Below are positions 25,774 to 33,794 of a stretch of DNA of 64,000 bases, one piece after another. The notes beneath the pieces were generated by a model. It did no database searches. It saw only the letters and a program-made list of their open reading frames with translations, and was not told the DNA's origin. The position numbers and the translations under genes are program-made. The stretch lies in contig NZ_BAABLD010000015.1 of the NCBI RefSeq assembly GCF_039544165.1, positions 1 through 64,000 of the forward strand. Direction: 5' to 3'. This DNA comes from Viridibacterium curvum. GTDB lineage: Bacteria; Pseudomonadota; Gammaproteobacteria; Burkholderiales; Rhodocyclaceae. Positions within the stretch are counted from its first letter, which is position 1. Each line of letters begins with the position of its first letter.

Positions 25774-26196
25774 ATGCGCATTCTCGCCAGCCTGCTCCTG
25801 AGTCTCGCCGCACTGAGCGCGCAAGCCGAAGTCAGCTTCACGCGCACGGCGTTACAGATTGGCATGTACCGCATCGACGCCGAAGTCGCCGACACCGACG
25901 CCGAGCGTCAGCAAGGCCTCATGTTCCGCAAAAGCATGGCGCCCAACGCCGGCATGCTCTTCGTCTTCCCCATTGCGAGCCAGCACTGCTTCTGGATGAA
26001 GAACACCGACCTGCCGTTATCGATTGCCTTCATCGACAGCGACGGGCGCATCATCAACATCGAAGACATGAAGCCGCAGACCGAGACCTCGCACTGCGCG
26101 CTCAAGCCCGCTCAATACGCGCTGGAAATGAACAAGGGCTGGTTCAAGGACAAAGGCCTGAAGGCCGGCAGCAAGGTCAGCGGCCTGCCGCGCTGA
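25774..26196 (+). CDS. Secreted DUF192 protein
   Basis: The 140-aa product has a signal peptide (MRILASLLLSLAALSAQA) and a complete DUF192 domain: ADTDAERQQGLMFRKSM, GMLFVFP, CFWMKNTDLPLSIAFID and a C-terminal ALEMNKGWFKDKGL. The fold is a small beta barrel; no enzymatic activity is established. Its start lies 13 bases after the CapA-like stop, making it the last gene of the five-gene run that begins with the ABC exporter. A hairpin lies downstream. Function is unknown. Confidence 0.88.
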   Translation: MRILASLLLSLAALSAQAEVSFTRTALQIGMYRIDAEVADTDAERQQGLMFRKSMAPNAGMLFVFPIASQHCFWMKNTDLPLSIAFIDSDGRIINIEDMKPQTETSHCALKPAQYALEMNKGWFKDKGLKAGSKVSGLPR

Positions 26197-26289
26197 GGTC
26201 ATGGCAAGCGCCTCCCCGGAGCGCGCCCCCAAAGTACAGCGACAGCGACAGCGGACCAGCTCCGACCTTCCGGCCAAACCCAAAACAGA

Positions 26290-26325
26290 AAGGCTGACAG
26301 AGCGCCTGTGCACTCTGTCAGCCTT
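26290..26325. terminator. Hairpin between convergent DUF192 and PEP-CTERM genes
   Basis: A perfect 13-bp stem (AAGGCTGACAGAG and complement) with a 10-base loop. It lacks a proper T-tract on the right, but its position between convergent genes supports a terminator or 3' end stabiliser. Confidence 0.6.
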
Positions 26326-26343
26326 CGGCCAAGTTCGGCTGTT

Positions 26344-27363
26344 TCAGCTTTGCAGGCGACGACGTGCCGTCAGACCAATGATGCCCAGACCTGCAAAAAG
26401 CATCGCGTAGGTTGACGGCTCAGGCACCGCAGCGATATTCCAGCCCATATCCTTCAGCATACCGACCGTCAGGCCATCAATCGGTCGGCTCACGCCGGCA
26501 TAGGCCGGAAAGCTCATCAGAGAGTTCAATGAACCATCCAGCGTCGTCAGCGTGTTGGAAGCGATGGAACCATCGGCGTTCGGAGCAAGGACGGAGAGCT
26601 TGACAAGCGCCCCACCATTGGCCGCAACGGCGTTTGCCCCGGTCCAGTAGAGGCTGCCTGATGTCAGCGCGGTCGCGCGCTGGGCATCCGTCATGGCCAA
26701 CAGGGACGTACCGTTGCCGTCCACGACGAAGGTGTCGTAAATGCCCGCATAGCGGGGATAGGAATTGGTCGCCGGGTCGTAGGCCCGGTAAAACCCACCT
26801 TTCACGGCGCCATCGGCATGCGTGGTCGCCCCGCGGTAGATCCGCGAGTTGCCGGCGTATCCCAACACTTGCGCAATACCACGCTGTGCATAGGTTTCAA
26901 AATCAAACTGCCCAGCGCCGGGCTGGCCATCCAGCCCCAGATAGGTTGGGACATTCGGGCTGAAAGTCAGCGTGTAATCTGCACTGCTGCCATTCAGGTT
27001 GCGCCCGGCCAGATGCTCAGCCAACGGTGCTGTATAGACGGTGTTGATGTTGCCTTTGTTGTCCAGACCGGCATTTGCATACACAGAGCCGACAGTACTC
27101 GCCCCCGCCACGGGACTCGAGCTCGTGCTCGCAGTATTGAAGCTCACCGCGATATTGATCGTCTCACCAGCATAGCTCGCGACGAGCATGTCGCCCCAAG
27201 TCTGGCCCGCCAGCTGCAGAGCCGCCTTGCGCTGCGCGCCGAGCGTCGCATCGTTGAACCCGACGCCAGCGGCATCCTGATAAATGAAATTGAAAGTCAC
27301 AGGCGCCGCGTGGGCGGCTGCTGCAAAGCTCACTGCACATGCCAGCGCGATTTTCTTGATCAT
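26344..27363 (-). CDS. PEP-CTERM protein resembling a metalloprotease but with lost HExxH
   Basis: The 339-aa preprotein has a signal peptide (IKKIALACAVSFAAAAHA) and a C-terminal PEP-CTERM sorting signal: VPEPSTYAMLF, hydrophobic helix, then ARRR. It should therefore be processed by an exosortase and placed at the surface or in biofilm matrix. The body resembles PEP-CTERM metalloproteases, with FDFETYA before the expected active site, a VDGNG stretch and ending DGLTVGMLKDMGW. Where family members have HEIGH, this one reads RGIAQ (residues 161-165), so it is probably inactive. The start is the ATG at 27363, with GGGAG upstream. A CRP-like site lies about 100 bases before it. Confidence 0.8.
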   Translation of the reverse strand: MIKKIALACAVSFAAAAHAAPVTFNFIYQDAAGVGFNDATLGAQRKAALQLAGQTWGDMLVASYAGETINIAVSFNTASTSSSPVAGASTVGSVYANAGLDNKGNINTVYTAPLAEHLAGRNLNGSSADYTLTFSPNVPTYLGLDGQPGAGQFDFETYAQRGIAQVLGYAGNSRIYRGATTHADGAVKGGFYRAYDPATNSYPRYAGIYDTFVVDGNGTSLLAMTDAQRATALTSGSLYWTGANAVAANGGALVKLSVLAPNADGSIASNTLTTLDGSLNSLMSFPAYAGVSRPIDGLTVGMLKDMGWNIAAVPEPSTYAMLFAGLGIIGLTARRRLQS

Positions 27364-27396
27364 CAACTACTCCCGGAAACATCTGATTTGAAGGCC

Positions 27397-27424
27397 AATA
27401 GATTGTCTTCGAGATGCATGACAA
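27397..27424 (-). promoter_or_regulatory. Candidate promoter of the PEP-CTERM gene
   Basis: On the minus strand TTGTCA (27424-27419) is followed after 16 bases by TCTATT (27402-27397). The match is moderate, as expected for an activator-dependent promoter, and it lies just downstream of the CRP-like palindrome. Confidence 0.4.
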
Positions 27425-27459
27425 ACCGATTGCCCAATGGTCGGCGGAGGGGAATTCTC

Positions 27460-27475
27460 TGTGAGAAATCTCACA
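27460..27475. promoter_or_regulatory. CRP/Vfr-like operator TGTGA-N6-TCACA
   Basis: The site has both consensus half-sites of the cAMP receptor protein in perfect symmetry with the 6-base spacer. It lies about 75-80 bases upstream of the predicted start of transcription for the PEP-CTERM gene, a spacing usable for class I activation. The binding protein itself is not in the window. Confidence 0.6.
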
Positions 27476-27536
27476 TCATTGCGGTACTGGTTGCTGCACC
27501 ACACCAAAGCTCTGGACGACACCATCGCCTTGTAAT

Positions 27537-27562
27537 GAAAAAGGCCGCTTGCGCGGCCTTTT
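27537..27562 (-). terminator. Intrinsic terminator of the DEAD-box helicase gene
   Basis: A stem of AAAAGGCCGC and complement around TTGC, with a leftward U-tract from the A run on its left, lies about 20 bases past the helicase stop. Confidence 0.9.
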
Positions 27563-27581
27563 GTTCCGGTAGTCCGGCGGC

Positions 27582-29009
<1,428 letters not shown>

Positions 29010-29113
29010 CGCAAATCCGGCCAAAATCCGGCAAATATCTTGAATATGTAGCGCGCGAGTATACCCGCAGCGGCTTGCGGCCGTGAAATTGCTTCACGCA
29101 CAGCCGCCCGGAC

Positions 29114-30184
29114 TCAGCCAAGCGCCAGATAGGCCGTGATCTCTTCGCGGTCGTGGTAGAGGTGCTTCATGCGCAAGGTGTAGCTCAGACCTTGCTCGGT
29201 GAGCGCCTTGTCGATGATTTCGCGGCAACGATTGATCTCGTCGAAACGCTTCTTCATGGGCAGTTTGAGGTTGAAGATCGTGCGCCGGCAGCTGCGGCTG
29301 GCCACCCAGTCGGCCATCAGGCGCGCCACGCGGGCGGGCTGCTCGACCATGTCGCAGACCATCCAGTCCACGGGCTTCTTCGGCCGCCAGGTGAAACCGT
29401 CAGCGCGCACATGCTCGACCATGCCGGTTTCCAGCACCGCCTCGGCCATCGGCCCGTTGTCGACCGACTGCACGTGGATGCCGCGCTGGGCGAACTGCAG
29501 CGTCCAGCCGCCGGGGCAGGCTCCCAGATCGACCGCACGCAGGCCGGCGCGCAGGCCTTTTTCGCGCTCAGCCTCGCTCATCAGGGCATAGAAAGCTTCG
29601 GCCAGCTTGAGTGTGGAGCGGCTCGGCGCGCCGCGTGGCATGCGCAGGCGGGGCACGCCCATGGGCCAGGGCGACGAGTCGCCGGCCGCAGAGAGGCCGA
29701 TGTCGCAAGCTTCAGAGCTCTCGAAAAACAGGTGCAAGGTCGGGAGCGTGGCCTGCGCGCGCAGCACGCCGACCTTCTGCAGCGCTTTTTCGAGGTGCGG
29801 TGTGAAGCGCCGCAGGAAGCCCGACATCTCCTTGGCCTCGTTGGTGTCGGCAAACTCGCAACTGACGCGCCCTGCCGCCAGCCCCATGGCGGCGAGCTGC
29901 GTAGCAATGACGCCGGCACGGTCCTGCTGCGGCAGGTTCTCGATGCGGTCTATCCAGGCGTAGCGCTCGCGCGCAAACACCCAGTCAGGAAAAGGCCGCG
30001 CAGCCAGCAGCTCGCGCCAGTCCTGCGGCGCATACAGCTCGAAGCGCAGAAAAGCCGTGTCCGCTTTAGCACGCGCAAACCCGCTATTACCCGCCTCGGC
30101 AACAGCCTGTGCCGCCTCGCTGGCGACCTCGCCTTCGAAGCCGCCACGGCAATGCAAAAGGAGGCCTTTGGCCTGCAGATTCAT
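29114..30184 (-). CDS. rlmM: 23S rRNA (cytidine-2'-O)-methyltransferase RlmM
   Basis: The 356-aa enzyme methylates the 2'-hydroxyl of C2498 in 23S rRNA. It begins MNLQAKGLLLHCRGGFEGE, then has an N-terminal THUMP-like RNA-binding region and a Rossmann methyltransferase with the conserved VDLGACPGGWTLQFAQRG, DNGPM and VDWMVCDMVEQP. The catalytic-type lysine lies in FNLKLPMKKR. Length matches E. coli RlmM (about 366). The ATG at 30184 was chosen by comparison with the family; the frame extends further but without similarity. Confidence 0.94.
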   Translation of the reverse strand: MNLQAKGLLLHCRGGFEGEVASEAAQAVAEAGNSGFARAKADTAFLRFELYAPQDWRELLAARPFPDWVFARERYAWIDRIENLPQQDRAGVIATQLAAMGLAAGRVSCEFADTNEAKEMSGFLRRFTPHLEKALQKVGVLRAQATLPTLHLFFESSEACDIGLSAAGDSSPWPMGVPRLRMPRGAPSRSTLKLAEAFYALMSEAEREKGLRAGLRAVDLGACPGGWTLQFAQRGIHVQSVDNGPMAEAVLETGMVEHVRADGFTWRPKKPVDWMVCDMVEQPARVARLMADWVASRSCRRTIFNLKLPMKKRFDEINRCREIIDKALTEQGLSYTLRMKHLYHDREEITAYLALG

Positions 30185-30294
30185 GAATGGCGCCCGGTTT
30201 CTGGAAGGCGCCGAGTATAGCTGCGAAGCAATGCAGCCTCCGGGCTGACGGTCAGCGGTCACCTTCCTGTGTCCGCCCCCTGAGCACCCGCCCC

Positions 30295-30771
30295 TCAGTG
30301 CCCACTCTTCTCCTTGTCGGCCGGCTTGGCCGCATCGTCCGCAGCCTCGCGCTTGCGTCGCTCGGCCAAACGCGCGCGACGACGCTCTGACGCACTGCCG
30401 CTGGCTTCGGCTGCCGGTTCCGAGGCGCCATCGGCGTGCTCATCCCCTTGCTCCGTCTCCTTGTTGCGCTTGGAGACCAGCAGGCCCGGCACGGGGAATT
30501 CCGGTTTCACGACCTCGATCTTGTTCTGCATCATGTAGTCGTTCATCTCGCGCCAACCGTTGAAAACTGCCGCCTTGGAGGCCTTCTGGTTGAGCGTATA
30601 GCAGTCCTCCAGCGCTCGCCCCGATTGCCGGCAGGCGCTGCCGATGGCGCGCCCCTCCGCCTCGCGCTCGGCCGCCTCCTTGGCCGGATCAGGTATGCCC
30701 AGCCGCTCACAGGCGGCCAGCAATGGCAGCAGGAGGCTGAGGCAAACGAGACGCAACGTGGCTTGGCGCAT
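30295..30771 (-). CDS. Small lipoprotein with charged C-terminal tail
   Basis: The 158-aa product has a lipoprotein signal peptide with lipobox LLAAC (Cys20), so it is probably anchored to a membrane. The mature part has a short region with two cysteines (SACRQSGRALEDCYTLN) and the helix WREMNDYMMQNKIEVV, then a low-complexity Ala/Glu/Arg/Lys tail from about residue 105. I do not recognise a named family. It lies between rlmM and the divergent ugpQ with no obvious operon partner. Confidence 0.75.
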   Translation of the reverse strand: MRQATLRLVCLSLLLPLLAACERLGIPDPAKEAAEREAEGRAIGSACRQSGRALEDCYTLNQKASKAAVFNGWREMNDYMMQNKIEVVKPEFPVPGLLVSKRNKETEQGDEHADGASEPAAEASGSASERRRARLAERRKREAADDAAKPADKEKSGH

Positions 30772-30952
30772 GATGTGAGGGAAAGCGGTGACAGAGATGG
30801 CTCCTGTAGCCTTAACGTCCCCCGCCCGGCCAAACTTGAGTCACGGCCCGCCCTGCCGCCGTTCCGCACCCCCTGCCGCCGGGCAGGTCAGGCGTTCGGC
30901 AGCATGCCGACGCTGCTAGATTCGCTTCGTCTGCAGACCGCAACCGACCATC

Positions 30953-31702
30953 ATGCCCCGTCCCGCCCCCCTGCCCGACTGGCCCTGGCCCGCTGTCATG
31001 GCGCACCGCTGTGGCGGCGCTCTGGCCCCCGAGAACACCCTCGCTGGCCTGCGCGTCTGCCGCAATCTGGGCTGCGGCGGGGTCGAGTTCGACGTCATGC
31101 TCACGCGCGACGGCACGCCCATCCTCATGCACGACGAGACCCTGCCGCGCACCACCAATGGCGAGGGCCGCGTGCTGGACCACGGCGACGCCTGGCTGTG
31201 GACGCTGGACGCCGGCATCCGCCACCACGTCTCGTTCGCGGGCGAGCCCATCCCACGCTTCGTGCAGGCCATTGAGCGTTGCCGCGCGCTGGACCTAGCT
31301 GCCAACGTCGAAATCAAGCCCTGTGGCGGCCACGAACGGCGAACCGGCGAAGTCGTCGCCCGCCTCGCCCGCCAGGGCTGGGAAGGCGCCGTCGTACCGC
31401 CCCTGTTGTCTTCGTTTTCCGTCGACGCCCTGCGCGCTGCCGCTGACGCAGCACCCGGCCTGCCGCGCGGTTGGCTGACCGACCGCGTCCCGGCCGACTG
31501 GCAAGGCATCGCACAGGATCTTGGTGTCATCGCCATCCACACCAACAGCCTGCACCTCACCGAAACGCAGGCCGCCGGCATCAAGGCCGCCGGCTTGCGA
31601 CTGGCCGTCTATACCGAAAACGACCCCCAGCACGCGCGGCTGCTGCGCAACTGGGGCGTCGATACCATCATCACCGACCGGCCGGACCTGATCCGCGCCT
31701 GA
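30953..31702 (+). CDS. ugpQ: Glycerophosphodiester phosphodiesterase
   Basis: The 249-aa enzyme hydrolyses glycerophosphodiesters to glycerol-3-phosphate and an alcohol, recycling phospholipid head groups. Catalytic residues are visible in AHRCGGALAPENT (His18, Arg19), VEFDVML (Glu45, Asp47) and LMHDETLPRTTNG (His60). The TIM-barrel continues through VEIKP, SSFSVDAL and ends TIITDRPDLI. There is no signal peptide, so it is the cytoplasmic UgpQ type rather than GlpQ. It has no ugp transporter genes beside it. A sigma-28-like promoter for the next gene lies just past its stop. Confidence 0.93.
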   Translation: MPRPAPLPDWPWPAVMAHRCGGALAPENTLAGLRVCRNLGCGGVEFDVMLTRDGTPILMHDETLPRTTNGEGRVLDHGDAWLWTLDAGIRHHVSFAGEPIPRFVQAIERCRALDLAANVEIKPCGGHERRTGEVVARLARQGWEGAVVPPLLSSFSVDALRAAADAAPGLPRGWLTDRVPADWQGIAQDLGVIAIHTNSLHLTETQAAGIKAAGLRLAVYTENDPQHARLLRNWGVDTIITDRPDLIRA

Positions 31703-31742
31703 TCCACGCCTGCGCGCGCCCTGCACCCCGTCTGACTACGAC

Positions 31743-31769
31743 TAAAGTTCACTGTCGCTACTCCGATAA
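31743..31769 (+). promoter_or_regulatory. Sigma-28 (FliA) flagellar-class promoter
   Basis: TAAAGTTC (31743-31750), an 11-base spacer and TCCGATAA (31762-31769) match the FliA consensus TAAAGTTT-N11-GCCGATAA at seven of eight positions in each half with the exact spacing. It precedes a chemoreceptor gene, the textbook class of FliA target, with a leader of about 160 bases. Confidence 0.85.
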
Positions 31770-31939
31770 CCCTCATGGGCGGCAGAACCGCCGCCTCCCT
31801 CCTGCCCAGCCCCCGCAGGGGAGTGATCAGACAGCCCTGACGGACTCGATCATCGCCTCGCTTCAGCGGTGGGCCCTTCACGATCCAGCAACCGTCATGC
31901 GCGTCTGCACCCGCCACCACGTGGAAAAGGAGAGACGAC

Positions 31940-33562
31940 ATGCAGTCCTGGCGCACGCGCTCAAAGCTACTTGGCCTGAGCGGATTCCTGCTCGCAGCAA
32001 CCCTGATCGTTGCCCTGTCTGGCCTCAGTGGCATGCGGATGGCCGTTCAGGCACTGGAGCATTCCTATGAAGCCGGTGCCGTGCATCTGACCGAGCTCAA
32101 GGTCATCGCCGACATGTATGCGGTGAACATCGTCGATACCGCCCACAAGGCGCGTAATCACAACATCTCGCATCAGTCCGCACTCCAGAACATCGCTGAA
32201 GCCGAGACAAAGATCGCCGAGCAGTGGCAGCGCTTCAAGGCCAGCAACCCGATTGACGAAGAGCTGGCCCTGGTGCGCGAAATCGAGCCACTGATGGCAA
32301 AAGCCACTCCAGGCATTGCCAGCCTCAAAGAGGCCCTGCAGCGCAGCGATGAGAGCCGAATTGCGGACTTCACCGTCAAAGAGCTCTACGCACTCATCGA
32401 CCCGCTCTCGGAGAAATTTTCAGCCCTGGTCGACATCCAGCTTGCCGAGGCCAAGGATGCCCACGAAGCCGGCGATCGCGAGTACCGCAACAACCTCCCC
32501 ACCTCGCTGACTATTCTGGCCGCTGCGCTCGGCATCGGTATCTGGCTGACCTTCAGCATCACGCGACAGATCACCCTCGCACTGGGCGGCGAGCCGGCAG
32601 AAGTCAAGGTCATTGCCGAGTCCGTTGCCGCTGGCGAGCTGGGCTCCACTGGCGAAACGGCCGCCACCACGGGCGTACTGGCCAGCATGCGGATGATGCA
32701 GAACAAGCTGCGCGCCATGGTCGGCGGCATCGCGGACATTTCGAACAGCCTGGGCGCCCACTCGGGTCAGTTGGCCAGCAACTACGTACAAGTGATGGCG
32801 GCCTCGCGGCAACAGGGTGAGGCTTCCGCGCGCATGTCCGAAGCAGTTCAGCAACTGACTGTGAGCATTGCTGAAATCGCAAGCAAGGCGGCGATAGCGC
32901 AGCAGATTGCCCAACAGGCCAGCCAGGTCTCAGAAGAAGGCCAGGAGAACGTGAAAGCTTCCGTGCACAGCATGTCTGCGATTGCCGACATCGCCAGCAT
33001 CAATGCAGAAGAAGTCAGCCGCCTCTCCGCCGACTCGCGCAGCATCAGCACAATCGTCACGGTCATACAAGGCATCGCCGAACAAACCAACATGCTGGCG
33101 CTGAATGCCGCCATCGAGGCCGCGCGCGCTGGCGAGCAAGGACGCGGCTTCGCGGTTGTCGCCGACGAAGTGCGCAAGCTCGCCGAGAGAACCTCCAACT
33201 CCACGGGCGAAATTGTCACCCTCGTAGCCGCCATCCAGCGCGGCACGGACGCCGTCAGCGAACGCACCAGAGTGATGTGCGCACAGATTGAAAGTGGCAC
33301 GCAACTGGCCTCGCGTGCCGGTGAAGCCATGGACGATCTGCGTGAAACCATCCGCAACAGCAGCGACACCATCAGCAGCATCTCGCATGCTCTGGCGGAC
33401 CAGCGCAAAGTGTCTGAGAACGTCGCCCGACACGTCGAGAGCGTAGCCAGCACAATGGAAGAGAACACCGCCGCGCAAGCCAACGTGGCCAGCTCAGCGC
33501 AGGACCTCGAACGACAGGCGGAGTTGCTGCAAGGCATGGTGCGGAAGTTCCGCCTGCGCTGA
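31940..33562 (+). CDS. Methyl-accepting chemotaxis protein
   Basis: The 540-aa receptor has a membrane helix at about 11-33, a periplasmic four-helix-bundle sensor to about 187, a second helix (about 190-208) and a cytoplasmic signalling domain. The conserved hairpin tip is recognisable as GIAEQTNMLALNAAIEAARA followed by GRGFAVVADEVRKLAERT. It relays ligand binding to CheA/CheW at the poles. No C-terminal CheR-tethering pentapeptide is present. A GGAGAGACGAC ribosome site precedes the ATG. Its promoter is FliA-like, so expression should follow flagellar assembly. The ligand is unknown. Confidence 0.95.
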   Translation: MQSWRTRSKLLGLSGFLLAATLIVALSGLSGMRMAVQALEHSYEAGAVHLTELKVIADMYAVNIVDTAHKARNHNISHQSALQNIAEAETKIAEQWQRFKASNPIDEELALVREIEPLMAKATPGIASLKEALQRSDESRIADFTVKELYALIDPLSEKFSALVDIQLAEAKDAHEAGDREYRNNLPTSLTILAAALGIGIWLTFSITRQITLALGGEPAEVKVIAESVAAGELGSTGETAATTGVLASMRMMQNKLRAMVGGIADISNSLGAHSGQLASNYVQVMAASRQQGEASARMSEAVQQLTVSIAEIASKAAIAQQIAQQASQVSEEGQENVKASVHSMSAIADIASINAEEVSRLSADSRSISTIVTVIQGIAEQTNMLALNAAIEAARAGEQGRGFAVVADEVRKLAERTSNSTGEIVTLVAAIQRGTDAVSERTRVMCAQIESGTQLASRAGEAMDDLRETIRNSSDTISSISHALADQRKVSENVARHVESVASTMEENTAAQANVASSAQDLERQAELLQGMVRKFRLR

Positions 33563-33794
33563 GCGCGTCATGCCATGAAAATTGCCGTCTTGATTGCCTT
33601 CAGCTCCCGGCTTCAGGAGGATTCTGTCTTGCGATACGATCTGAGCGCTGCCTGACTGAGCCGCAGAGCCATTAGTTGCACGCGTCCCCCAATGAACGGT
33701 GCGTGCAGCATGGAGTCCCGCACAAAAAGTCTTGAAGTCATTGCCCCCCGTTGTGCCGACAAAAAACAGATCTGAATCTGGCGCGCAATCAAAG

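Noticed and set aside
31773..31838. Short open frame of 21 codons in the chemoreceptor leader
   Set aside because: No ribosome site, Pro/Arg-rich translation and no similarity; likely chance.
33577..33657. Short 26-codon open frame before the MASE1 kinase
   Set aside because: No Shine-Dalgarno and no recognisable features; too short to support.
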